From Paenibacillaceae bacterium (lineage in GTDB: Bacteria > Bacillota > Clostridia > Lachnospirales > Lachnospiraceae): DNA of 64,000 nt. Location: contig SVDT01000001.1 of NCBI GenBank assembly GCA_015057775.1, positions 1 to 64,000 of the forward strand, given 5' to 3'. Within the stretch, counting starts at the first letter, position 1, and each line of letters begins with the position of its first letter. The translations under genes and the position numbers were made by a program. This document shows positions 17,424-25,060 of this stretch, in pieces. The notes under the pieces were generated by a model. That model did not search any database and was not told where the DNA came from. It saw only the letters and a program-made list of their open reading frames with translations.

Positions 17424-18561
17424 GAACGTACCGGAGCCATCGGGAAGAATGGGACTAATATGGTCGCTGGCAACGATCTATGACAGCGCTGTCATTGAAT
17501 ATGGTTCCATGGGACATATGCTGTACGCCCAAAAATGGATGAGTCAGACTGGATTAGTAAAATATGGGGAGTTGATATCTACTCATTTGTCTGAAAAGGA
17601 TATTGCATTGGGGATTACAAAAAGGCTGGAAGAATGTGTAGAAGAAGTGGTAAAGTCTGGTCGTGCCAAAGCGATCTTTTTGATTCCATCAAGTGTGCCG
17701 GAGATGATTGGAACCGATCTGGAATCCATTGGAGAAGAGCTGTCTGCGACATATCCGGGCATCCCAATTATTTCATTTAAAGCAGGAAATTTTAAGGCTT
17801 CAAGGGAACAGGGGATGGAGGAGGCCTATGAAAAAATCGTCCGTTACCTGTCAGAAAAGGAAGATGAGGAAATTGGTACATTAAAAAAGGATTCTTTTAA
17901 TGTATTTGGTATCTCCTGTGACTGGTCACGTTTTCAGGCGGACACAGCAGAGATCTGCCGCATGATGAAGAAAGGCTTTAACATGGAACCGGCCGCAATA
18001 TTGGGATCATCCTGCAGTATGGATCAGATCTGCCAGATGACAAAGGCAAAAATAACGCTGGTTATTCGAAAAGAAGGCCTTAAAGCAGCTAAGCTTCTTT
18101 ATAAACAGTGGGGCATTCCCTACCTTTATCTGGCACCCTATGGATTTGCCGGAACTCTTCAGTGGATAAAGGAACTGGAGACTCTTCTTGGTAAAACGGC
18201 AGAACAAACTTTCCTTAAAAAGGAGCAGGAAGAGGCCGCACATGCAAAACATATCTGCCAGCTTTATACCAGACTTCATAAAGAGCGGGCAAACATATGG
18301 ATTAGCGGAGAAGATGAATTAGCCAGAGGTATCAGCACATTTGCCATGGACGAGATTGGATTTACATTTGCTCAGGGTGGGATTCATATGTCCGATGGAG
18401 TAGAGCTTAGGAATAATCCCGGGATGTTTTCCATTGAAGTCAGACGCAGCATCCTGTCTCAGAGTATAAACCCTTATGAACTTCCATTTATGGGATTTCG
18501 TGGAGCCTTAAATTTATGCGGACTGTGGCACCAATACATAACGGATAGGAAATTTCAGTGA
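17410..18561 (+). CDS. Nitrogenase component 1-like subunit, K/B type, lacking P-cluster cysteines
   Basis: The 383-residue protein has the component-1 pattern of Rossmann-like domains and a recognisable PSSVPEMIGTDLESIGEEL segment, equivalent to the third P-cluster Cys region of NifK. All three expected cysteine positions are other residues (by eye Met14, His36 and Ser95). Its own cysteines (for example GISCDW, SSCSMDQIC, NLCGLW) are elsewhere. In DPOR the B subunit also lacks these cysteines and gives one Asp ligand, so a similar arrangement is plausible. It is translationally coupled to the D-type gene and is the last gene of the operon. Confidence 0.82.
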   Translation: MPLYKNVPEPSGRMGLIWSLATIYDSAVIEYGSMGHMLYAQKWMSQTGLVKYGELISTHLSEKDIALGITKRLEECVEEVVKSGRAKAIFLIPSSVPEMIGTDLESIGEELSATYPGIPIISFKAGNFKASREQGMEEAYEKIVRYLSEKEDEEIGTLKKDSFNVFGISCDWSRFQADTAEICRMMKKGFNMEPAAILGSSCSMDQICQMTKAKITLVIRKEGLKAAKLLYKQWGIPYLYLAPYGFAGTLQWIKELETLLGKTAEQTFLKKEQEEAAHAKHICQLYTRLHKERANIWISGEDELARGISTFAMDEIGFTFAQGGIHMSDGVELRNNPGMFSIEVRRSILSQSINPYELPFMGFRGALNLCGLWHQYITDRKFQ

Positions 18562-18579
18562 TTTGTGATGTGACACTAG

Positions 18580-18727
18580 AAAAGGAAGGAGCCGGCAAGA
18601 GGGGGGATCCTGCCGGCTAAAGTATGAAAAAAAGTATATTCTAAAAGGTTACTGGCCTCTTTACATTTATTAATATACCTGGAAATTGTGATAGGAGTTT
18701 GTTGTAACTGTGAAGAGTTTGTGAAAT
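18580..18727 (+). repeat. Structured intergenic repeat, copy A
   Basis: This stretch is a clear relative of 21283-21430 in the same orientation. It opens with a hairpin AGCCGGCA/TGCCGGCT enclosing GGATCC. Conserved blocks follow (AAGTATGAAAA, GCCTCTTT, ATTAATATACC), and it ends with ACTGTGAAGAGTTTGTGAAA. The downstream gene is a GNAT acetyltransferase. One stem pair differs between copies in a compensatory way, which supports an RNA structure. Confidence 0.75.
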
Positions 18728-18750
18728 ACAGGGGAGGATTTGTGAGAGCA

Positions 18751-19287
18751 ATGGAGATTTTAACGGAGCGTCTTTGTTTAAAAGAATATGATAAGAGTTG
18801 TATTAATGATTATTATAAGCTGAAGTCATGCCCATCTGTCTGGACTTATTCAACATTTGTTCCTGTGCAAAGTATACAGGAAGCAGAACATTTACTAAAT
18901 GAGCAAATTGTTACCAGGGAACAGCACAACGGGGGTTTTATGCCTTTATATCAAAGAGATAATAACCAGTATATCGGAGAGGCAGGAATTATCTCAATAA
19001 ACAGGAATGCGAATCGATGTGAGATAGGTTATAATCTACTGCCTGAATTTTGGAATCAGGGATTTGCCACTGAGATTGCCGCAAAGCTGGTAATACATGC
19101 AATTATTGATCTGAAATTTGAACGTGTCGAAGCTTTAGTGCTTTCAGATAACAAAGCATCATGCAGAGTCATGGAAAAATGTGGTTTTAAATGTGAAGGT
19201 ATTCTAAGGCACTTTAACAGGCACAATGATAATTACCGTAATGTTAATTACTATGGTATCATATCCTCGGATATTAAATCTATCTGA
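18751..19287 (+). CDS. GNAT family N-acetyltransferase (RimJ/RimL-like)
   Basis: The 178-residue protein has the acetyltransferase layout: ERLCLKEYDKSCINDYYKL at the N-terminus, YIGEAGIISI, the acetyl-CoA-binding region EFWNQGFATEIAAKLV and the final VMEKCGFKCEGILRHF block. Such enzymes acetylate amino groups of ribosomal proteins or small molecules. I chose ATG 18751; a GTG at 18742 is closer to the GGGGAGGA site. A longer version from 18688 would run into repeat copy A. It is codirectional with, but probably separate from, the nitrogenase-like operon. Confidence 0.85.
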   Translation: MEILTERLCLKEYDKSCINDYYKLKSCPSVWTYSTFVPVQSIQEAEHLLNEQIVTREQHNGGFMPLYQRDNNQYIGEAGIISINRNANRCEIGYNLLPEFWNQGFATEIAAKLVIHAIIDLKFERVEALVLSDNKASCRVMEKCGFKCEGILRHFNRHNDNYRNVNYYGIISSDIKSI

Positions 19288-19365
19288 TGACATAATTAAT
19301 AGGTGACAGACAGTTGTCCTGTTATATGTAGTATGATAATAAAAAACAGGAGGTATGACTAAGAA

Positions 19366-19755
19366 ATGAAATTAGATGGATTTGGCATTTTTGTAGAGGA
19401 TATGCCAGTAATGGTACGGTTTTATCGCGATGTACTGGGATTTGATATAAAGGAAGATGAAAACACAACCAATGTTTACCTGGAGAAAGACGGCACCTTG
19501 TTTTTACTGTATCGGAGAAGTGATTTTGAGAAGATGACAAACAGGGGATTTCATTATGCAAAGGCAATCAATGGGCATTATGAAATAGCGTTGGGCGTGG
19601 AAAATTTCGATGCCGTTGATTTGGCATTCCATGATGTGGTTTCTAAGGGAGCTACTCCGGTTATGGAACCGACCACAGAGCCCTGGGGTCAGCGTACCTG
19701 CTATATTGCAGATCCGGAAGGTAATTTGATCGAAATTGGCTCATTTAATCAATAA
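19366..19755 (+). CDS. VOC (glyoxalase/bleomycin-resistance/dioxygenase) superfamily protein
   Basis: The 129-residue protein has two beta-alpha-beta-beta-beta modules: residues 1-55 (DGFGIFVEDMPVMVRFYRDVLGF) and 70-129, ending DPEGNLIEIGSFNQ. The final Glu is the usual metal ligand position. Members bind a divalent metal and act on small electrophiles or bind antibiotics; the substrate is not predictable here. It is a single gene with a strong terminator downstream. Confidence 0.87.
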   Translation: MKLDGFGIFVEDMPVMVRFYRDVLGFDIKEDENTTNVYLEKDGTLFLLYRRSDFEKMTNRGFHYAKAINGHYEIALGVENFDAVDLAFHDVVSKGATPVMEPTTEPWGQRTCYIADPEGNLIEIGSFNQ

Positions 19756-19763
19756 ATACAAAC

Positions 19764-19806
19764 AGGAAGGCTGCTACCACTAGAATGAGAGTTGGCAGCC
19801 TTCCTA
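19764..19806. terminator. Bidirectional terminator between convergent genes
   Basis: Perfect 11-bp arms AGGAAGGCTGC (19764-19774) and GCAGCCTTCCT (19795-19805) lie between the VOC gene and the DUF1847 gene. The T tract is weak on the plus strand. Confidence 0.65.
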
Positions 19807-19840
19807 TCTATTATTAAACATTGGATTTCAGATGGCATGC

Positions 19841-20449
19841 TTAGTCCTTTGAAGGGAAAAGCTTATCGTGATAATACGCATTGGCCTGATAAATCGCGCC
19901 CAAAGGATTATGGCACAATACACGGTCTTTGACTGCAAATACGGTGACAGGGGCTTTGGAATACTTTATAAACAGAGAATCATGTCCGACACAAAGACCA
20001 AGTACGATGTTTAAATCCGTTTTGGCTTCGTTAAGAAAATGAGCCTGTGCAATAGGATTACACATAGCCACCGGATTATCATGAATTCCAATTAACTCCC
20101 TGGAGAGATGACCGGTTTTACATAATATGGATTCCACCTGAAAACCATTGCTTACAAGTACATTTCGTAATACTTCTGCTTCATCTGTTAGCCCGATACA
20201 AAATGCCAGCCCCAGATTTTTGTATTCACATTCTCTGGCAAAATCCATAGTTTCTTCCAATCTGGTTTTACTACCATATCTGTCACTTACCACAATCGCA
20301 GAAGCCCTGGAGATTTTTAAGTTTTCCTCATCCTGATATAAAGATGACAGATTCTCCATATCATTTGAGAGACTTGGGCAGCCTCTGGGTGCATTTGAAA
20401 AATCACCTGAACTGCAGGAATGAACTTTACAGGAAGCACAAAAATACAT
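19841..20449 (-). CDS. DUF1847 family cysteine-rich protein
   Basis: The 202-residue protein starts with CASCKVHSC and GCPSL, a cysteine cluster likely to bind metal. Its conserved core reads LGLCVGHDSLFIKYSKAPV followed by KDRVLCHNPLGAIY, which I recognise as DUF1847, common in anaerobic Firmicutes. Function is not established; the cysteines suggest a metal- or cluster-binding protein. ATG 20449 has AGAAAGAAG at good spacing; a GTG at 20458 is an alternative. It is monocistronic and convergent with the VOC gene. Confidence 0.85.
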   Translation of the reverse strand: MYFCASCKVHSCSSGDFSNAPRGCPSLSNDMENLSSLYQDEENLKISRASAIVVSDRYGSKTRLEETMDFARECEYKNLGLAFCIGLTDEAEVLRNVLVSNGFQVESILCKTGHLSRELIGIHDNPVAMCNPIAQAHFLNEAKTDLNIVLGLCVGHDSLFIKYSKAPVTVFAVKDRVLCHNPLGAIYQANAYYHDKLFPSKD

Positions 20450-20477
20450 AATATTCACTTCTTTCTTTTTGTATTTT

Positions 20478-21170
20478 CTATTTTAGTAATTTTAATGTAT
20501 TTAATATCTCCTGGGCTTTACCCTGGGTATCCGTTGTATATAATGAGAAGACAAATATTATTTTATTTCCTCGGATACAAGCATAAAAATCCAAATTAAT
20601 AACATCTTTGTAGATATATCTGGATTTTATTGCTGCAAATTCCCCCAGCTGAGTGTTGGTTCGATCAATAAAAGTCACCTTATCCGTTAATGCACTGACA
20701 AAACCCACTTCATAGGCATTGGCATATATTTGTGGATCAAGATATTCAGGACATGTTTCATTATCAAATGTAATTAACATATTGTCGTTGGATATATCAA
20801 ATGTTTGAGAATTACCATCAAAAGCAGTAGTGGTCACATCCCCTGGAATCTCAAGAGAGTACCCAAATTCTGTATTTTTATATGTATTAGAAGCCTTCTT
20901 ATTGTCGGCATTTGAATCAAGCCATTTCCCGGAAGCGTCGAAAGTATAATTTACACCATTAATGTTTTGTGTGGTATTTGTTAACATCACACCATTTTCA
21001 TCAAAATAATACCAGTTACCCTGGTCCTCAATCCACTGGCTGACCACTGGTGTTCCGTTCTGATCGTATTTCCACTGACCATTATCCTGTTGTATCCAAC
21101 CAGCAAACGATTGAATGGTGAAAAGAGATGACAGACATGTTGCTAATAATAGAATTTTTACTTTTTTCAT
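20478..21170 (-). CDS. Secreted protein with cell-wall-binding (choline-binding-like) repeats
   Basis: The 230-residue protein has a signal peptide (residues 1-23), then two glucan/choline-binding type repeats with Trp/Tyr/Gly pattern (WIQQDNGQWKYDQNG and WIEDQGNWYYFDENG, about 25-72). A C-terminal domain of about 130 residues follows (FGYSLEIPGDVTTTAF onward), which I do not recognise beyond PsbP-like or lipoprotein-type sheets. It is probably displayed on the cell wall. A short gap (28 bases) separates it from the DUF1847 gene, but each has its own ribosome site and nothing links their roles. Confidence 0.8.
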   Translation of the reverse strand: MKKVKILLLATCLSSLFTIQSFAGWIQQDNGQWKYDQNGTPVVSQWIEDQGNWYYFDENGVMLTNTTQNINGVNYTFDASGKWLDSNADNKKASNTYKNTEFGYSLEIPGDVTTTAFDGNSQTFDISNDNMLITFDNETCPEYLDPQIYANAYEVGFVSALTDKVTFIDRTNTQLGEFAAIKSRYIYKDVINLDFYACIRGNKIIFVFSLYTTDTQGKAQEILNTLKLLK

Positions 21171-21282
21171 ATGATCCCCCTATTATAACTGTTTTTATTT
21201 ATTATATAGGAAAAAGGTACAGATTACAATCAGATGTGTCGCGGTGCCTTGGTTAACACTGGCAGGTTCAATAAGCCCTAAA

Positions 21283-21430
21283 AAGGGAGGAGCCGGTAAG
21301 ATTGGCGGGATCCTACCGGCTGAAGTATGAAAAAGTATTTATATGAAAGGGTTATTAGCCTCTTTGTAATTATTAATATACCGGAAAAATGTGACCAGAT
21401 TATGATGCTACTGTGAAGAGTTTGTGAAAA
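21283..21430 (+). repeat. Structured intergenic repeat, copy B
   Basis: This is the second copy of the element at 18580-18727, roughly three quarters identical by eye with small gaps. Its hairpin is AGCCGGTA/TACCGGCT, again with GGATCC in the loop, and it ends with CTGTGAAGAGTTTGTGAAA. It lies upstream of larE. Confidence 0.75.
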
Positions 21431-21507
21431 TGAGGAATTGACACTCCTCTTTCCGGTTGCTATAATTCCTATAAACATATTAATAAAGTGTGGTAAAAGG
21501 AGACTAT

Positions 21508-22320
21508 ATGAATATACAAGAGAAAGACCAGAAATTGAGGACTTATATTTCAGAATTGGAAAGTCTGGCAGTTGCTTTTTCTTCAGGGGTGGATTCGACA
21601 TTTTTATTAAAAACGGCACATGAAGTTCTTGGAGACCGGGTGATTGCTGTGACAGCCAAATCCTGTTCCTTTCCGGAACGGGAGCTGAATGAGGCAATTC
21701 AGTTTTGTGAGAGAGAAGGAATCCGGCATTTTATTGTTGACAGCGAAGAACTGGATATAGAAGGTTTTAGCAGCAATCCCCAAAACAGATGCTATTTATG
21801 CAAGCATGAGTTGTTTGAAAAAGTGGCAGAAGTTGCAGCAGAGCATGGGATAAAGCAGATAGCGGAAGGCTCTAATCTGGATGATAATGGCGATTACCGC
21901 CCTGGGCTCATTGCTGTTGCAGAGCTGGGGGTCCACAGCCCCCTTCGCTATGCCAAGTTGAATAAGGAGGAAATAAGGGAGTTATCCAGGGAGCTGGGAT
22001 TAAATACATGGAACAAGCAGTCCTTCGCCTGTCTGTCCAGCCGGTTTGTGTATGGCGAGACTATATCCAAAGAAAAGCTCTCTATGGTTGACAAAGCAGA
22101 GCAGCTTTTACTGGACTTAGGGTTTTCCCAGGTGAGAGTTCGCATCCATGGTACAATAGCCAGGATCGAAGTGCTCCCGAACCAGATTGCCCAGCTTATT
22201 ACTGAACCTAAAAAAGGTGTGATAACGGCAGAGTTTCATCGGATTGGTTTTTCCTATGTTACACTGGATTTAGACGGTTACCGCATGGGGAGCATGAACT
22301 TAACGTTGAATCAGGAATAA
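21508..22320 (+). CDS. larE: LarE-type ATP-dependent sulfurtransferase for the nickel-pincer cofactor
   Basis: The 270-residue PP-loop protein has SSGVDST (near residue 25), the LarE region RCYLCKHELFEKV with a CxxC pair, and the block FACLSSRFVYGE holding the cysteine at the sacrificial or cluster-ligand position. LarE activates the carboxylates of the pyridinium biscarboxylate mononucleotide with ATP and inserts sulfur. The cofactor serves lactate racemase and other LarA-like enzymes. No larA, larB or larC is in the window. ATG 21508 follows AAAAGGAG; the longer frame from 21490 lacks a site. Confidence 0.88.
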   Translation: MNIQEKDQKLRTYISELESLAVAFSSGVDSTFLLKTAHEVLGDRVIAVTAKSCSFPERELNEAIQFCEREGIRHFIVDSEELDIEGFSSNPQNRCYLCKHELFEKVAEVAAEHGIKQIAEGSNLDDNGDYRPGLIAVAELGVHSPLRYAKLNKEEIRELSRELGLNTWNKQSFACLSSRFVYGETISKEKLSMVDKAEQLLLDLGFSQVRVRIHGTIARIEVLPNQIAQLITEPKKGVITAEFHRIGFSYVTLDLDGYRMGSMNLTLNQE

Positions 22321-22336
22321 ATATAAGGAGAATCTG

Positions 22337-22365
22337 TTGATTTTTTTGCCTCTTTCTGTTATATT
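22337..22365 (+). promoter_or_regulatory. Sigma-A-type promoter of the LRR-like gene
   Basis: TTGATT (22337-22342), 17-bp spacer, TATATT (22360-22365), 35 bases before the start codon. Confidence 0.6.
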
Positions 22366-22399
22366 GATTTGTTAAACAATCTATTGGAGAGGTACTAAA

Positions 22400-23371
22400 A
22401 TGTTTTTATATGAGACAGTAAATGATCATGTGCGGATTTTGACATGCAGAGGATACGGGAGTATAGTACGTGTTCCGGAGAAGATTGGGAATCTTCCGGT
22501 GACGGAGTTGGCGGAGTATGCATTCTCCAACAGCGAGGGAAGGGATGAGATGCTTTCTCATATCGGAGATGGCATTCAAATGTGCGATGAAGAGGGAAGT
22601 CCCGCCTCCTATGAGGAAAAGGATCTGCCGCCAGAAATAACAGGCGATCTTTTGGAGGATCTGTATCTTCCTCCTTCCATTAGAAAAATTGGAAACTATG
22701 CTTTTTATAATTGTTTTGGGTTTCGTCATATGGAGTGTTTCAGCTCTATAGGGGATCTGGGCTCTGGTTTGTTTACCGGATGTCTTGGAATCAGAGATCT
22801 GGATATTCATATTACAGCTGGGAATCGTTCCTGTATGCAGGGCATTGTATCGGAACTGAGGCAGGAACTTTATGTAAATTATCATACAAAGAATATGACT
22901 GCAAGACTGATATTTCCTGAAATGTACGAAGAGTCGGTAGAACACACGCCAGCTCGGATTGTATTCCGGGAGATGCACGGATGCGGGCATTTGTACCGAT
23001 ATTGCTTCGACCAGTCCGAATTTCAGTTTCATAAATATGATGCATTATTCCCCCATGTCCGTGTTCAGGAATCGGATCGTCTGACTGCAGCGCTTGCACT
23101 CTCAAGACTGTATACGCCCCTTAATCTCCTCCCCAAAGACCGGAAGATTTATGAGGATTATTTAAGGGAGCATCTACAGGCTGCAGGGGAAGCGACTCAA
23201 AAGGAAAGTGAATTATTTCTGTGGCTGGCGTCTGAGTATTGCAAAGAGCAAACTGATTTTGACCGGCTGATCGATCTGGCATCGGAAAATAATAATACGG
23301 AGCTGCTAAGTTCTCTAATGGATTTAAGGCATTTGCGTTTTCCTGTAAAAAAACGCACATTTTCTCTTTAA
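22400..23371 (+). CDS. Leucine-rich-repeat-like (BspA/LRR_5 type) protein of unknown function
   Basis: The 323-residue cytoplasmic protein contains LRR_5-like turns: VPEKIGNLPVTELAEYAFSN (about 25-48) and LPPSIRKIGNYAFYNCFGF (about 93-112), then SSIGDLGSGLFTGCLGI. The C-terminal half (about 150-323) has no fold I recognise. No signal peptide is present, unlike most BspA surface proteins. It has its own promoter and terminator. The next two genes (VWA-like protein and MoxR ATPase) are codirectional, and I suspect a common function. Confidence 0.65.
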   Translation: MFLYETVNDHVRILTCRGYGSIVRVPEKIGNLPVTELAEYAFSNSEGRDEMLSHIGDGIQMCDEEGSPASYEEKDLPPEITGDLLEDLYLPPSIRKIGNYAFYNCFGFRHMECFSSIGDLGSGLFTGCLGIRDLDIHITAGNRSCMQGIVSELRQELYVNYHTKNMTARLIFPEMYEESVEHTPARIVFREMHGCGHLYRYCFDQSEFQFHKYDALFPHVRVQESDRLTAALALSRLYTPLNLLPKDRKIYEDYLREHLQAAGEATQKESELFLWLASEYCKEQTDFDRLIDLASENNNTELLSSLMDLRHLRFPVKKRTFSL

Positions 23372-23405
23372 CATGAATTAATTTTAATATTATCATTAAC
23401 ATAGT

Positions 23406-23447
23406 AAGGTGTATGAAATGGGAAATTGCTCGTTTCATGCACCTTTT
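23406..23447 (+). terminator. Terminator after the LRR-like gene
   Basis: A 13-bp stem (arms starting AAGGTGTATGAAA at 23406 and ending with GCACCTT near 23445, one mismatch) is followed by TTTATAAAA. Confidence 0.7.
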
Positions 23448-23469
23448 ATAAAATGAGTATTTAAAGGTA

Positions 23470-23498
23470 TTGACATAGATTATAAATGGGTGTAGAAT
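23470..23498 (+). promoter_or_regulatory. Consensus promoter with a long 5' leader for the VWA-MoxR operon
   Basis: TTGACA (23470-23475), 17-bp spacer, TAGAAT (23493-23498). Transcription would begin near 23505, leaving an AT-rich leader of about 215 nt before the start codon at 23723. The leader contains pairing arms ATTGTTTT/AAAACAAT and TTACTTT/AAAGTAA. Confidence 0.65.
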
Positions 23499-23722
23499 GA
23501 TGAACTGTTAGTTTACTTTAATGCACTAATATGAATTAAAATTGTTTTATTGTTATTTTCTTTATTACTTTCAATTAAAAGTAAGACCAAAACAATAGAA
23601 AAAGAGTTTCAATTTTGTTAGAATAATGTTATATAAATCGCAGTCATTATGATTCTTCCGGCGATAAATATAATATTTGGGTTTTACAGTATTTAGGATA
23701 GTATAGAAAGAAGGTAAATAGA

Positions 23723-25042
23723 ATGATTGATCCGGTGAGACAGCGTCAGATAGATGAACTGAACGAGGTAGAACTTGGACATGAGATACTTGGTAATGCA
23801 AGAAACGAACTTTATCTAAACTTCAGATATTTAGATGTTGCGTTAAGCAGTTTTGGATTTGAAGCTGATCGTTCCGGTTCCGGGCTCAGTACAGACGGCT
23901 ATGTAATTTATTATCAGCCGGAGTTGTTGTTTTCCATGTTCGGGGGCAGCCGCATACGAATTAACCGGGCATATCTTCATATGCTTTTTCACTGTTTATT
24001 CTGGCATCTGGGTTCTATGGGAAACCGTGATAAGCAATACTGGGATCTGGCGTGTGATATAGTGGTTGAATCAATATTGGATGGATTTTATGTAAAATCT
24101 GTTTTTCAGCATCAGTCACCGTATCGGCGTGAAATTTATGGTCAGATAAAAAACAGGCTTTCTGTATTCACAGCGGAAGGAATTTACCAGATTCTTATGG
24201 AAATGAGTCTGTCAGAAGAAGCACTTCACCGTATGCAGGCAGAATTTTATGTGGACAGCCATGATAAGTGGGAACAGGAAGAAGATCCCCGTATGAAAAT
24301 AGAACGTCAGAATAAATGGCAGGATATCAGGGATAAAATGGAAACGGAGATGGAATCCTTTGGGGAAGAGGAGGATGATTCCTCCAGACAGCTTTTGGAA
24401 CAGGTAAAGATAGAAAATCGGGAACGCTACGATTATAAACGGTTTTTAAGAAAATTCGCAGTTCTAAAAGAGGAAGCGGAGGTAGATCCCGATTCTTATG
24501 ATTCCATATTCTATACGTATGGCCTGACGCTCTATAAAAACATGCCTTTAATTGAACCTCTTGAGACGAGAGAAGTTTTTAAGATCGAAGATTTTGTAAT
24601 TGTGATCGATACTTCCATGTCTGTCTCAGGCGATTTGGTGAGAAGCTTTCTGGAGCAGACCTATGAGGTTCTTGGAGAATCAGAAAGTTATTTTCGTAAA
24701 ATAAACATTCATATTATACAGTGTGATGAACAGATTCGTTCCGATGTAACAATTACAAGCCGGGAAGAGATGGAAGATTATATGAAACATTTTACTCTTT
24801 CGGGATTTGGTGGAACTGATTTTCGTCCTGCATTTGAGTATGTAAATGGTCTGCTTAATAAAGGAGTCTTTAAAAAGCTCCGGGGGCTGTTGTATTTTAC
24901 AGATGGTAAAGGAATTTATCCAGTAAAAATGCCTCCCTATGAAACTGCATTTGTGTTTATGGAAGATCAGTATCAGGATATATCAGTGCCAGGCTGGGCA
25001 ATGAAGGTAATATTGACCAGGGAAGATCTGAAAGTAAATTAA
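23723..25042 (+). CDS. VWA-like protein with degenerate metallopeptidase-like N-terminal domain (DUF2201 type)
   Basis: The 439-residue protein resembles DUF2201 partners of MoxR ATPases. The N-terminal half has HMLFHCLFWHL followed by YWDLACDIVVES (about 83-115). This matches the metallopeptidase-like HExxH region, but the catalytic Glu is Met, so it is probably not a protease. An acidic linker follows (about 190-240). The C-terminal VWA-like domain has the MIDAS-type motif DTSMSVSG (near 295) and GFGGTDFRPAF. Eighteen bases separate it from the AAA+ ATPase gene. MoxR-VWA pairs act as chaperones inserting cofactors or metals; the client here is unknown. Confidence 0.8.
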   Translation: MIDPVRQRQIDELNEVELGHEILGNARNELYLNFRYLDVALSSFGFEADRSGSGLSTDGYVIYYQPELLFSMFGGSRIRINRAYLHMLFHCLFWHLGSMGNRDKQYWDLACDIVVESILDGFYVKSVFQHQSPYRREIYGQIKNRLSVFTAEGIYQILMEMSLSEEALHRMQAEFYVDSHDKWEQEEDPRMKIERQNKWQDIRDKMETEMESFGEEEDDSSRQLLEQVKIENRERYDYKRFLRKFAVLKEEAEVDPDSYDSIFYTYGLTLYKNMPLIEPLETREVFKIEDFVIVIDTSMSVSGDLVRSFLEQTYEVLGESESYFRKINIHIIQCDEQIRSDVTITSREEMEDYMKHFTLSGFGGTDFRPAFEYVNGLLNKGVFKKLRGLLYFTDGKGIYPVKMPPYETAFVFMEDQYQDISVPGWAMKVILTREDLKVN

Positions 25043-25060
25043 CAGGAGAACAATAAAACA

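Noticed and set aside
15371..18561. A true nitrogen-fixing nitrogenase
   Set aside because: No FeMo-cofactor cysteine in the D-like subunit, no P-cluster cysteines in the K-like subunit, short subunits and no nifE, nifN or nifB in the window.
23508..23722. Riboswitch of a known class before the VWA-MoxR operon
   Set aside because: The leader lacks the conserved blocks of any riboswitch I can recognise; only simple hairpins are visible.
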